Shown here: positions 52,480 through 61,347 of the stretch, piece after piece
Numbering within the stretch: position 1 is the stretch's first letter
Layout of the letters: each line of letters opens with the position of its first letter
NCBI RefSeq assembly: GCF_043555875.1
Contig: NZ_JBIGHW010000006.1
Span: forward strand, 261,712-325,711
Reading direction: 5' to 3'
DNA: 64,000 nt
Source: Pelomonas margarita
GTDB lineage: Bacteria > Pseudomonadota > Gammaproteobacteria > Burkholderiales > Burkholderiaceae_C
Notes under the pieces: generated by a model
Told to the model about the DNA's origin: nothing
Seen by the model: only the letters and a program-made list of their open reading frames with translations
Database searches by the model: none
Translations under genes and position numbers: made by a program

Positions 52480-53064
52480 TCAGTTCTTCAACGCGCCCAG
52501 CGTGGCGAGGATCAGCCGCACATCGCCCATCAGGCTGGCGCTGCGCACGTAGTCGGCCGCCAGTTGCAGCTTGGTCGGCAGCACCACTTCCACGTACTCG
52601 CGCTCGGGGTCGGCCGCGTGCGCCAGCAACTCGCTCTCGTTGCGAAATCGCAGCGACGCCGGATCGGTAATGCCCGGCCGCACCGACAGCACCACGTCGC
52701 GCAGCTCGGCCGGGTACAACGCCACGTAACGCGGCACCTCGGGTCGCGGGCCGACGAGGCTCATCGCGCCGCGCAGCACATCCCAAAGCTGCGGCAGTTC
52801 GTCGAGCTTGGTGGCACGCAGCAGACGGCCAGCGCGGGTGATGCGCGGGTCTTCGCCGACCGTGATCTGCGCCCCCGCCGAGGCTCGCATCGTGCGGAAC
52901 TTGTGGATGGTGAACGGCACGCCGAAACGGCCCACGCGGATCTGGCGGAACAGCACCGGGCCGGGCGAATCGAGCTTGACCCACACAGCTGCGGCCAGCA
53001 GCAGCGGCGACAGCAGCAGCAGACCCAACAATGAGCAAATCACGTCAAACAAGCGCTTGGCCAA
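52480..53064 (-). CDS. Bacterial sugar transferase (PglC/WcaJ-type initiating phosphoglycosyltransferase)
   Basis: A 194-residue monotopic membrane enzyme that links the first sugar phosphate to undecaprenyl phosphate. KRLFDVICSLLGLLLLSPLLL is the membrane helix. DSPGPVLFRQIRVGRFG, FTIHKFRTM, TRAGRLLRATKLDELPQLWDVLRG and MSLVGPRPEVP are the full set of family motifs. The start is uncertain: TTG at 53064 gives the usual N-terminus, and an ATG at 53121 would overlap the aminotransferase gene by 50 bases. Confidence 0.9.
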   Translation of the reverse strand: MAKRLFDVICSLLGLLLLSPLLLAAAVWVKLDSPGPVLFRQIRVGRFGVPFTIHKFRTMRASAGAQITVGEDPRITRAGRLLRATKLDELPQLWDVLRGAMSLVGPRPEVPRYVALYPAELRDVVLSVRPGITDPASLRFRNESELLAHAADPEREYVEVVLPTKLQLAADYVRSASLMGDVRLILATLGALKN

Positions 53065-53071
53065 GGTGCGC

Positions 53072-54232
53072 TCAGCCCAGCAGTGCGCGCACGGCGGCGA
53101 TGACGCGCTCCACATCGGCATCGCTCATCGCCGTGTAGAGCGGTAGGCTGACCGTGCGCTCGAAGACCTTCTGGGACTGCGGGAACTGCTCTGGCGTCAG
53201 GCCGTAGCGGTCGCGCCAGTACGGATGCAGATGCAGCGGCACGTAGTGCACGCTGCAGCCGATGCCCGCCGCAAACATGCCTTCGATGAAGGCATCGCGA
53301 GTGATCGACGCGTCTTCAGCCAGGCGCACTACGTACAGGTGCCAGGCGTGCGTGTCGCCCTCGGGCGCAACGGGCGGCAGGATCAGCGGCAGGTCGGCGA
53401 ACGCGTCGTTGAAGCGCTCCGCGATCTGCTCGCGACGGGCCTGAAAAGCCGGCAAACGCTTGAGCTGGTGCAGCCCCAGCGCCGCCGCAATGTCGGTCAG
53501 GTTGTACTTGAACCCCGGCGCCACGATCTCGTAGTACCAGCTTGGCACCTTGGCCGTGAAACGGTCGAACGCGTCGCGGCTCATCCCGTGCAGCCGCATG
53601 ATGCGCGCACGCTTGGCGATCTCCGGGTTGCGCGTGACCAGCATGCCGCCCTCGCCCGTCGTCATGGTCTTGTTGGCGTAGAAGCTGAACACCGTGGCAT
53701 CGGTGCCCAGCGTGCCGATCAGTTCCTTCTCCAGCGTCGTGGGCAGCGCATGCGCCGCGTCGTCGATGACGCGCAGGCCGTGCCGACGCGCGATGTCCAG
53801 CACCGCGATCATGTCCACCGCCAGGCCGGCGTAGTGCACCGGCATGATGGCCTTGGTGCGCGGCGTGATCACCGCCTCGATGGCGGCGATGTCGATGTTC
53901 AGCGTCGCGGGATCGATGTCGACCAGCTTCACGTCGGCACCGAGATAACGCACGACTTCAGCGGTGGCGGTGAAGGTGTGCGTCGTCGTGATGACCTCGT
54001 CGCCGGGGCCGATGCCAATGGCCTCCAGCGCCAGGTGCAGGCCGGCCGTGGCGGAGTTGACGGCGATGCATTCGATCTGCGGGTCGCCGAGGAACTCGGC
54101 GAAGGCCTGCTCGAAGCGCTTGGCCTTGGGGCCGGTCGTGATCCAGCCGGATTTCAGCGTGTCGACCACTTCGGCGATCTCGTCGTCGCCGATGTCGGGC
54201 AGGGCAAAGGGAAGAAAGGGCTGGGAGCTCAT
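53072..54232 (-). CDS. DegT/DnrJ/EryC1-family PLP aminotransferase
   Basis: A 386-residue sugar aminotransferase. PLP lysine lies in VFSFYANKTMTTGEGGMLVT; VIDDAAHALPT and PVHYAGLAVDM are other family blocks. It probably aminates the 4-keto sugar from the CapD-like enzyme. It starts 19 bases after the methyltransferase stop and is followed 7 bases later by the sugar transferase start. Confidence 0.93.
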   Translation of the reverse strand: MSSQPFLPFALPDIGDDEIAEVVDTLKSGWITTGPKAKRFEQAFAEFLGDPQIECIAVNSATAGLHLALEAIGIGPGDEVITTTHTFTATAEVVRYLGADVKLVDIDPATLNIDIAAIEAVITPRTKAIMPVHYAGLAVDMIAVLDIARRHGLRVIDDAAHALPTTLEKELIGTLGTDATVFSFYANKTMTTGEGGMLVTRNPEIAKRARIMRLHGMSRDAFDRFTAKVPSWYYEIVAPGFKYNLTDIAAALGLHQLKRLPAFQARREQIAERFNDAFADLPLILPPVAPEGDTHAWHLYVVRLAEDASITRDAFIEGMFAAGIGCSVHYVPLHLHPYWRDRYGLTPEQFPQSQKVFERTVSLPLYTAMSDADVERVIAAVRALLG

Positions 54233-54251
54233 CGGGCGGGATTTTCGCGCA

Positions 54252-54920
54252 TCAGCGCTTCTCGATCAGGACCAGGCGGTGGGTACGCAGCCATGGCACG
54301 AGGTTGAACAGCGCATAGGCCGCCGGCAGCGCACGCGCCAGCGGCGGCGCCAGCGTCACGCGGCGCGCCGTGAAGTGGCCGTGCGGGAACAGCTCGCGCA
54401 CGCGCGCCAGCGGCACGCCGCGCACGTCGGTGTTGCGCGGGTTGTTGACGGTGAAGTCATACCAGACGACGGCACCGCCCGGCTTGAGCCAGCGCCACAT
54501 GGCGTCAGCCACCTGCTGCTGCAGCGTGTCGTCGAGGATGGACGAGAAGACCGTGGATTGCAGCACCAAGTCCTGGCTCTCGGGGGCGACGTCAGCGCTC
54601 GCGGCATCGCCGGCCAGCAGGCGCACGCCCTCGGGCAAGGCGGCACGGGCCGCCGCGAGACGCTCCGGCAGCAATTCAATGCCGGTCAGGTGCGCGGGCC
54701 GCAGGCCCAGGCGCAGCAGGTCCAGCAGGTTGCCACCAGCGCCGCAGCCAACCTCCGTGGCGCGCCAGTCGGCCGGCACACCCGGCCGCTGCACCAGCAG
54801 CTTCAGCAGCGCGCGTTGGCGCTCCTGCCACATCTGCCAGACCTCCGGGCGCAGCAGGCTGTAGCGGTCGCCCGCATCACGTCGGGCGTACCGTTGGGCA
54901 ATGGCGTCGAGCTCGCTCAT
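54252..54920 (-). CDS. SAM-dependent methyltransferase
   Basis: A 222-residue class I methyltransferase. Motif I is ATEVGCGAGGNLLDLLRLG, with acidic E-L-L after beta2, and QDLVLQSTVFSSILDD in motif II. The tail is hydrophobic (RALPAAYALFNLVPWL). In this operon it probably methylates a sugar or a terminal residue. It overlaps the GT4 gene start side by 4 bases. Confidence 0.82.
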   Translation of the reverse strand: MSELDAIAQRYARRDAGDRYSLLRPEVWQMWQERQRALLKLLVQRPGVPADWRATEVGCGAGGNLLDLLRLGLRPAHLTGIELLPERLAAARAALPEGVRLLAGDAASADVAPESQDLVLQSTVFSSILDDTLQQQVADAMWRWLKPGGAVVWYDFTVNNPRNTDVRGVPLARVRELFPHGHFTARRVTLAPPLARALPAAYALFNLVPWLRTHRLVLIEKR

Positions 54921-56143
54921 CGCAAGGCCTCGATGAAGCGTGCCGCCAGCACGGGGAAGGCGTGATGTGCCATCGCGAAGGCGCGGCCGCGCTCGCCCAT
55001 CGCGGCGCGCTCGGCGGGGGTCAGCGCCGCGAGCTTCAACAGGCCCTGCGCAACAGCCGTGGCGTCTTCGGGCGGCACCGTGAGGCCCGCGCCCGCTTCA
55101 GCCACAGGATCATTGCCCGCCTCGACCGAATGCAGTACGGCGCGCCCGGCCATCAGGTAGTCGATGAGCTTGTTGGGCGCGATGCCGAAACGGTAGATGG
55201 GCGTGCGCTGCCAGCCGATGTAGGCGATGTCGAAGTGGCCCAGCAACGTCGGGATCTGCGCCTTCGGGATGGGCGCGAAGAAGCGCACGTTCGCCAGCCC
55301 TTCGGCCGTCGCGCGCTCGGCCAGCCGGGCAGCCTCGTGGCCGCTGCCGACGAGCACGAAGCTCAGCGGCGCGTCCTTCACGCGGGCCGCCGCGTCCAGC
55401 AGCACGTCCAGCGCATTGGGCAGCCCCATGGAGCCGGCATAGCCGACAACCACGCGGCCCGCAGCGCGCTCGGCGTCCAGATGAGCCTGCAGCGCCGCCC
55501 CCAGAGGCGCGGTCTCACCCTGCCATTCCTCAGGCGCGAAGCCGTTGGGCACGACATGAAGTTTCCGCAGGTCCAGGCCCCGCGAAGCCATGTGCTCATG
55601 CACGCAGGGCAGCATGGAGACGACGACGTCGGCATCGCGGTAGGCATCGGCCTCGGCCTTGCCGCACATCATGGCGAACGGGTGGCGCGGCGACATGCCG
55701 GACAGCTCGATCAGCGACAGCGGCCAGAGGTCGTGCACCTCGTAGACCAGCTTGGCCTTGGCGAGTTTGGCCAGCTTCTTGGCCACCCAGATGTCCATCG
55801 GGTAGGTGCTGGACGCGATGACCGCATCGGGCCGGATCTCGCGCGTCAGCCGCCACGCATCGGCGCGCAGCTGGCGCAGGAAGGACAGGATGTTGCGCAG
55901 CCGGCCCACGCCGTTGCCGGCGTACTGCGGCGTGGGCAGCCAGCGGTAACGTATGCCGTCGATGAGCTCCTCGACCGGCTGACCCGGCACCTCGGGCTGC
56001 ACGGCGCGCACATGCGAGTAGGACGCGGCCACGATGGTGACCTCGTGCCCGGCCCGCACCCACTCGCGGGCAAGGTAGTAGGGCCGGAACTCCATGCCAT
56101 GGCGGGGCGAGCCGGCATAGTGGTTGACAAGCAGCAGCCTCAT
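54917..56143 (-). CDS. Glycosyltransferase family 4 (WbuB-like)
   Basis: A 408-residue GT-B enzyme. N-terminal LLVNHYAGSPRHGMEFRPYYLAREWVRAGHEVTIVAASYSH is typical of the WbuB/fucosyl-acetamide group. The C-terminal half has VVVGYAGSMGLPNALDVLLDAA and FGIAPNKLIDYLMAGRAVLHSVEAGNDPV. The ATG at 56143 overlaps the preceding gene stop (ATGA). The frame is open 95 codons upstream without support. Confidence 0.9.
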   Translation of the reverse strand: MRLLLVNHYAGSPRHGMEFRPYYLAREWVRAGHEVTIVAASYSHVRAVQPEVPGQPVEELIDGIRYRWLPTPQYAGNGVGRLRNILSFLRQLRADAWRLTREIRPDAVIASSTYPMDIWVAKKLAKLAKAKLVYEVHDLWPLSLIELSGMSPRHPFAMMCGKAEADAYRDADVVVSMLPCVHEHMASRGLDLRKLHVVPNGFAPEEWQGETAPLGAALQAHLDAERAAGRVVVGYAGSMGLPNALDVLLDAAARVKDAPLSFVLVGSGHEAARLAERATAEGLANVRFFAPIPKAQIPTLLGHFDIAYIGWQRTPIYRFGIAPNKLIDYLMAGRAVLHSVEAGNDPVAEAGAGLTVPPEDATAVAQGLLKLAALTPAERAAMGERGRAFAMAHHAFPVLAARFIEALR

Positions 56144-57225
56144 GCCGGGGTAAGTTCCTTCAGGCGGGTCAGGAAGCGCTGCACATGCGGCTCGAAAAGG
56201 CCGTTTGCGGCGACCCAGTCGCGGTTGATGGGGCCGAGCCTGGCTGCGTCCAGGGCGGCCAGGCGCGCCGGCAGGTCTTCCAGCGCGCCGACGATGAGGC
56301 CGCGCGCGGAGTCGCCGATCACCTCGCGGTTGGCCGGCAGCTCGGACAGCAGCGGCACACAGCCATGCGCCATGGCCTCCAGCACCGACACCGACACCGA
56401 GTCGCTCTCGGGCAGGCTCAGGAACCACGTCGACCGGGCGTAATGGGCCGCTTGCGCCGCCGCGTCCAGCCGGCCCACGAACGTCACCTTGTCCGCCAGG
56501 CCGCGTGCCGACACGTCGGCCTCGAGGGCCTGCCGCAGCGAGCCGTCATTGGCCACCACGAGGCGGGCCTCGGGCTGCCCGGCGGCGATGCGCGCGAACG
56601 CGTCGATGACGAGTTGAGGCCGGTAGATCGGCTCCAGGCCCCGGTTCGCGAAGCACAGCCAGGGCTGCTTCTTCGCGTTCTGCTTGGGCAGGGCTTCCAG
56701 GCCGAACGGGAAGGTCATCACCTCACCCGCGCCCAGCTCGCGCATGCGCTCGGTCATGTAGAGCGAGTCGGACGTGGCAAGCGCGCAATGGCGCAGCACC
56801 TTCTTCGTCATCCAGCGCCAGGCGCCACCGCGCTGCGGCGTGACGAGGATGTCGCTGCCCCAGGCCGAGCCGGCGATCTGCGCGCGCAGCCGCCACCCGA
56901 GCTTGGCCGCCCAGGCCAGCGAGCCGTGCGAGGTCAGGTAATGCGCATGCAGCCAGTCAGCATCCACGGCGGCCAGCCACTGGCCCATGCGCGGCAGCTG
57001 CTTGATCAGCGCGACATTGCCGCCACCATGGTCGGGCTCGGTGTTCAGCGCCAGCCGCTGCGCGTCGGGCAGCAGCTGCAGAAACTCGGGCAGGAAGCCG
57101 CGCGACGAGATCGCATAAAGCTGCACCCGTGGCTTCAGCGCGCGGGCCCACTTCAGCAGATGCGGGCTCTCGCCGTCGCCGATCAGCACCAGCTTCAGGC
57201 CGCCGCCCAACAACGGCCCGCTCAT
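56140..57225 (-). CDS. Glycosyltransferase family 4
   Basis: A 361-residue GT-B enzyme. LKLVLIGDGESPHLLKWARAL is the N-terminal nucleotide-binding-like start. HAHYLTSHGSLAWAAKLG and GSAWGSDILV follow. The C-terminal donor site reads FVGRLDAAAQAAHYARSTWFLSLPESDSVSVSVLEAMAHGCVPLLSELPANREVI. It overlaps both neighbours by 4 bases. Confidence 0.9.
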   Translation of the reverse strand: MSGPLLGGGLKLVLIGDGESPHLLKWARALKPRVQLYAISSRGFLPEFLQLLPDAQRLALNTEPDHGGGNVALIKQLPRMGQWLAAVDADWLHAHYLTSHGSLAWAAKLGWRLRAQIAGSAWGSDILVTPQRGGAWRWMTKKVLRHCALATSDSLYMTERMRELGAGEVMTFPFGLEALPKQNAKKQPWLCFANRGLEPIYRPQLVIDAFARIAAGQPEARLVVANDGSLRQALEADVSARGLADKVTFVGRLDAAAQAAHYARSTWFLSLPESDSVSVSVLEAMAHGCVPLLSELPANREVIGDSARGLIVGALEDLPARLAALDAARLGPINRDWVAANGLFEPHVQRFLTRLKELTPA

Positions 57226-57815
57226 GGCAACTCCCCAGCCCAGGCCTGGTAGTGCACCGCCAGCTCCGGGTGTTGGCGCAGCAACTGTGCGTCGCGCTTG
57301 CGGGTGTCTCCCACCACCTTGGCCGGCTGCCCGGCAAGGATGGCGTAATCCGGGAACTCGCCCTGCACCAGGCTGTAGGCCGACACGAGGCAGCCCTTGC
57401 CCAGACGCGTGCCGGGCAGCAGCGTGGCATGCGCACCGACAAAACAGTAAGGCCCGATCTCCACCGGTGCAGTGAAGTAGGCCTGCTTGTCCGCGACCTT
57501 GACGTACTCGCGGCCGTACAAGCGAATGGCGGCATGGCTGGAATGGGTGAACACGCCCGTGAAGAAGCCGATCTGGCAGCCCTCGCCGATGCGCAGGCCA
57601 TAGGTCGCGTCCAGCACGCTGAAGTGGCCGATGAAGACATGGTCTCCCACGTCCAACTGCTCGCGGGCGAACACCACCGCGCTGTTGCTCAGCCGCGTGT
57701 GCGGCAGGAACTCACCGTCACCGCGCACGAAACCACCCACCATGCGCGGCCCCCACAGGCGCGAGACCAGGCGCTTGATCGGCTGCCACGCACGCCTTGC
57801 CAGGCTTGCCTTCAC
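57222..57815 (-). CDS. Left-handed beta-helix acyltransferase (hexapeptide repeat)
   Basis: A 197-residue O- or N-acyltransferase with hexapeptide repeats: LDVGDHVFIGHFSVLDATYGLRIGEGCQIGFFTGVFTHSS, then APVEIGPYCFVGAHATLLPGTRLGKGCLV and YAILAGQPAKVVGD. It would acylate a sugar of the repeat unit using an acyl-CoA. The start is GTG at 57815, with AAGGAG 5 bases upstream, overlapping the flippase stop (GTGA). Confidence 0.88.
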   Translation of the reverse strand: MKASLARRAWQPIKRLVSRLWGPRMVGGFVRGDGEFLPHTRLSNSAVVFAREQLDVGDHVFIGHFSVLDATYGLRIGEGCQIGFFTGVFTHSSHAAIRLYGREYVKVADKQAYFTAPVEIGPYCFVGAHATLLPGTRLGKGCLVSAYSLVQGEFPDYAILAGQPAKVVGDTRKRDAQLLRQHPELAVHYQAWAGELP

Positions 57816-59029
57816 GGCATCTCCTTGTTGGCTGGCGCCCGCTGAAGCAGGCCCCAGAAGAAATAGCAAAAGTAAAACAGCATCGCGGCCGACACGCCCC
57901 AGCCCGCCCCGGCCAGGCCACCCAAGTGCAGCCCGGCGGCCAGGCCAGCAACGAACATCACCTGCCCCACCAGCGCCAGCTTCAGCGCCCAGGCCTGCGC
58001 GCCCCAGGCCATGGGCACGACGGACAGCGGCGACGCGATGAAGTGCAGCGCAATGTAGGGCGCGAGCGAACACGCCAGCTCACCGGCGCCGCGCCACTGC
58101 GGGCCGAAGACGGTGGCGAACAACCACGGCCCGAAGGCCAGCAGCCCCCCCATCAGCGGCAACGCGATGGCGGCCAGCAGCAGCAGGTTGTGGCGCACGA
58201 GCGTGCGGGCTTCGGCCAGATTCGTGGACTGCGTGAGCCTCGGGTACAGCGCCTGCGACAGCGAGCCGCCCACCAGCGACGCCGGCGCCTTCAGGTAGCG
58301 CAGCGCCAGCGCCCACGCGCCCGCCTCGGGCGCGCCCAGCCAGGCCGTCAGCAGCGCGATGGCCAGCGTGTCCTGCAGTGCGCCGGCAAACGCATGCGGC
58401 GTGTTCAGCAGCGGGAAGTCGCGGTGCTTGTGCGCCATCTGACGCAACGGTTGAGGCCTCAGCAGCCCGCGCCAGCCGCCGGTCGGCGCGGGCCGGGCCT
58501 GCAGCATCGCCGCCGCCGCAGTGGCCAGTGTGGCGCCGCCCACCAGCCCCCACGGGCCGGCCTGCAGCAGACCAAAGCCCACCTGCCCCACGGCACCTCC
58601 GCCCCATTGGACGACGCGCGCCCGGGCCAGCGTGGCGAACTCACCCGCCCGCGCCGCCCACTGCGCCAGCGCCTGGCTGGCCGCCAGCGCGAGCACGGCC
58701 AGCGGCAACGCGGCGGCGACCGACAGGTCGGCCCAGAGCATCCATGCCGCACCGACGAGGATGGCCATTGCTGTCATCACCAGCAGCACGCGCAGGCACA
58801 GCGCCAGCAGCGCGGCAGCGCCCTTGTCGCCCGTCTCCAGCGCCAGCGCGAACTCGTAGCGCGCGCAGCCGACGACAGCCAGGTTGCTGGCCACTGTCCA
58901 CAGCAGCGAGAACTGCCCGTACTCGGCCGGCGTGTACAGCCGCGCGATCCACGGCCCCAGCAGCAGCGGCAGGGCCTGGGCCAGCGCGCTGCCGGCAAGA
59001 AGAGTGAGAGTGGCGCGCGTCAGGCTCAT
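57812..59029 (-). CDS. Oligosaccharide flippase (Wzx-like, minus-strand operon)
   Basis: A 405-residue membrane protein with about 12 segments. N-terminal LLAGSALAQALPLLLGPWIARLYTPAEYGQFSLLW is characteristic of the polysaccharide-synthesis flippase family, as is RYEFALALETGDKGAAALLAL. It is the second flippase in the window and heads the minus-strand operon. It is divergent from lysS with a 46-base gap that must hold both promoters. Confidence 0.88.
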   Translation of the reverse strand: MSLTRATLTLLAGSALAQALPLLLGPWIARLYTPAEYGQFSLLWTVASNLAVVGCARYEFALALETGDKGAAALLALCLRVLLVMTAMAILVGAAWMLWADLSVAAALPLAVLALAASQALAQWAARAGEFATLARARVVQWGGGAVGQVGFGLLQAGPWGLVGGATLATAAAAMLQARPAPTGGWRGLLRPQPLRQMAHKHRDFPLLNTPHAFAGALQDTLAIALLTAWLGAPEAGAWALALRYLKAPASLVGGSLSQALYPRLTQSTNLAEARTLVRHNLLLLAAIALPLMGGLLAFGPWLFATVFGPQWRGAGELACSLAPYIALHFIASPLSVVPMAWGAQAWALKLALVGQVMFVAGLAAGLHLGGLAGAGWGVSAAMLFYFCYFFWGLLQRAPANKEMP

Positions 59030-59075
59030 AGGGGGCGCGAGATTCTAGAATCGATGGTTCGACTGAAGGCCCGCA

Positions 59076-60581
59076 ATGACCACGACCCCTACCCCCCCCG
59101 CCGCCGACGACAACCAACTGATCGCCGAGCGCCGCGCCAAACTGGCCGCGCTGCGGGCTGCGACGGCGGTGCCCTTCCCCAACGACTTCAAGCCCCAGCA
59201 CCGCGCTGAGCCGCTGCAGGCTCAGTACGGCCAGGTGCCCAACGAGGAGCTGGAGCCGCAAGGCGTGAAGGTCAGCGTGGCCGGCCGCATGATGCTCAAG
59301 CGCATGATGGGCAAGGCCAGCTTCTGCACGCTGCAGGACGCCACCGGCCGCATCCAGCTGCGCGTGACCATCGACAACGTCGGCGCCGAGGTCTACGACG
59401 CGTTCAAGCACTGGGACCTGGGCGACATCCTGGGCGCCGAAGGCACGCTGATGCGTACCAAGACCGGCGAGCTGTCCGTGGCCGTCACGACGCTGCGCCT
59501 GCTGACCAAGAGCCTGCGCCCGCTGCCGGACAAGTTCCACGGCATGACCGACCAGGAGCAGAAGTACCGCCAGCGCTATGTCGACCTGATCACCGACGAG
59601 GACGCCCGCAAGCGCTTCGTCGCCCGCAGCCAGGGCGTGTCGGCCATCCGCAGCTTCATGGTGGACCACGGCTTCCTGGAGGTCGAAACGCCCATGCTCC
59701 ACCCCATCCCGGGTGGCGCGAACGCCAAGCCCTTCATCACTCACCACAACGCGCTGGACCAGGAGATGTTCCTGCGCATCGCGCCGGAGCTGTACCTGAA
59801 GCGCCTGGTCGTGGGCGGCTTCGAGCGCGTGTTCGAGATCAACCGCAACTTCCGCAACGAAGGCATCTCGGTTCGGCACAACCCCGAGTTCACGATGATG
59901 GAGTTCTATGCGGCCTACTGGACGCATCACGACATCATGGACTTCACCGAAGCCGTGCTGCGCCACGCCGCGATTGCCGCGACGGGCAGCGCTGCACTCA
60001 CCTACGCCGGCAAGCCGGTCGCACTGGACAAGCCGTTCACGCGCCTGTCGGTGCGCGACTCGCTGATCCAGTTCGCCGGTCTGAGCGGTGAAGAGGCCGA
60101 CAACGCCGACGTGCTGCGCGCGAAGATCATCGCCGCCGGCGAACAGGCGCCGGCCCGCTGGAGCCTGGCAGAGCTGCAGTTCGGCCTGTTCGAGGCCGTC
60201 GTCGAAGAAAAGCTCTGGGAGCCCACCTTCATCATCGACTACCCCGTCGAGGTGTCGCCGCTGGCCCGAGCGTCGGATGCCGACCCCAAGATCACTGAGC
60301 GCTTCGAGCTCTTCATCACCGGCCGCGAATACGCCAACGGCTTCTCCGAGCTGAACGACGCCGAAGACCAGGCCGCGCGCTTCCAGGCCCAGGTGGCCAA
60401 CAAGGACGATGGCGACGAGGAGGCGATGTACTTTGATGCCGACTTCATCCGCGCACTGGAGTACGGCATGCCCCCGACCGGCGGCTGCGGCATCGGCATC
60501 GACCGGCTGATGATGCTGATCACCGACAGCCCGTCGATCCGCGACGTCATCCTGTTCCCGGCGCTGCGCCGGGAAGCTTGA
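59076..60581 (+). CDS. lysS: Lysyl-tRNA synthetase (class II)
   Basis: A 501-residue enzyme that charges tRNA-Lys. The N-terminal OB-fold reads KVSVAGRMMLKRMMGKASFCTLQDATGRIQL. Class II motifs follow: motif 1 near FLEVETPMLHPIPGGANAKPF, motif 2 RVFEINRNFRNEGISVRHNPEFTMME, motif 3 PTGGCGIGIDRLMMLITD. Full length. In many relatives prfB precedes lysS; here the neighbour is the polysaccharide operon. Confidence 0.97.
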   Translation: MTTTPTPPAADDNQLIAERRAKLAALRAATAVPFPNDFKPQHRAEPLQAQYGQVPNEELEPQGVKVSVAGRMMLKRMMGKASFCTLQDATGRIQLRVTIDNVGAEVYDAFKHWDLGDILGAEGTLMRTKTGELSVAVTTLRLLTKSLRPLPDKFHGMTDQEQKYRQRYVDLITDEDARKRFVARSQGVSAIRSFMVDHGFLEVETPMLHPIPGGANAKPFITHHNALDQEMFLRIAPELYLKRLVVGGFERVFEINRNFRNEGISVRHNPEFTMMEFYAAYWTHHDIMDFTEAVLRHAAIAATGSAALTYAGKPVALDKPFTRLSVRDSLIQFAGLSGEEADNADVLRAKIIAAGEQAPARWSLAELQFGLFEAVVEEKLWEPTFIIDYPVEVSPLARASDADPKITERFELFITGREYANGFSELNDAEDQAARFQAQVANKDDGDEEAMYFDADFIRALEYGMPPTGGCGIGIDRLMMLITDSPSIRDVILFPALRREA

Positions 60582-60667
60582 GCAGCCTCGGGCGAACAGG
60601 CGCCGGCCACCGGGCGCACGGATCACCACCCGCGGCCGCGTCACGCGGCGGCGCGCCTTACGGCGCT

Positions 60668-60696
60668 GGCGGGCCTGCACTGGCAGCCAGCCCGCC
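60668..60696. terminator. Hairpin between lysS and the SRAP pseudogene
   Basis: GGCGGGC (60668-60674) pairs with GCCCGCC (60690-60696), and CTGC with GCAG inside. There is no long T run, so it is a weak candidate terminator for either strand. Confidence 0.4.
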
Positions 60697-60698
60697 CC

Positions 60699-61245
60699 TT
60701 AGAACAGCTCCGCCACGCACACACCAGCAGACCTGCGTTGTGAGGCTGGATCGCTCGCCTCCAGCGGGCCGGCGCTCATCAGTTCGGCCAGCAGGCGCGG
60801 CAGCACCCGCTCGGCATCCGCCCAGGACTACCGGCGTGCGCGGCTCCTGCCACATCGGTGGCACCAGTCGGCCAAAAACTGGGCACCCCGCCGCCCCCAG
60901 GGTCAGCACGCAGAACGCTGCGACTGGTGTGCCACTGGCATCGATCGTCTCGCTACACAGGCCGGCCAAGCCCAGCGGATCACCGTCAGCCCGCTGGATG
61001 CCCCAAGGCATGGGGCTGGCCCGTGTCGTGGCACCACGTCGTCAGCCGCGCCACCGGCACGACGAAACGCCGGGCGGCCAACCAGCTTTCCCGGCAGGTG
61101 TCAGGACTTCATCGCCTCGACGCCGTATTCCCTCACCCGCAGCGCGTCGGCACCGCCACGGAACGAGGGCAGCAGCAGTCCGAAGCAGCCGGGGCGCAGG
61201 AGGCCCAGCGTGCCTACTTCCAGCGCCTACCCCGCGCGCCCAAAA
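60699..61245 (-). pseudogene. SRAP (YedK/HMCES-like) pseudogene, C-terminal part
   Basis: Read on the minus strand, successive frames give FGLLLPSFRGGADALRVREY, then SWLAARRFVVPVARLTTW, then IQRADGDPLGLAGLCSETID...AAFCVLTLGA...PRTPVVL, and finally WADAERVLPRLLAEL before a TAA at 60699-60701. These match consecutive parts of SOS-response-associated peptidase proteins, which shield abasic sites in single-stranded DNA. At least three frameshifts are needed to join them. The N-terminal part is on the other side of the IS66 element. Identification is from memory of the family pattern. Confidence 0.65.
61238..61245. repeat. Target-site duplication, left copy
   Basis: GCCCAAAA directly outside the left IS66 end, identical to 63798-63805. 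Eight bases is the normal duplication for IS66. Confidence 0.93.
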
Positions 61246-61271
61246 GTAAGCGCGCGGCGAACACACCTTGA
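61246..61271. repeat. IS66 left terminal inverted repeat
   Basis: Begins GTAAGCG and ends CACCTTGA; 19 of 26 positions match the complement of 63772-63797. Confidence 0.85.
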
Positions 61272-61347
61272 CCGTTGCAGTCCGGGGACCCATGCAGATT
61301 CCCATCCCCGGACACCGGGGATAGGAATCGTCCGACGACGAGGAGGC

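Noticed and set aside
58641..60680. Minus-strand open frame of 679 codons opposite lysS and the flippase start
   Set aside because: It is a shadow of lysS; the flippase gene itself uses another frame and starts at 59029.
60578..61249. Plus-strand 223-codon open frame after lysS
   Set aside because: Pro/Ala/Arg-rich with no recognisable motif, and opposite the SRAP remnant, which explains the region better.
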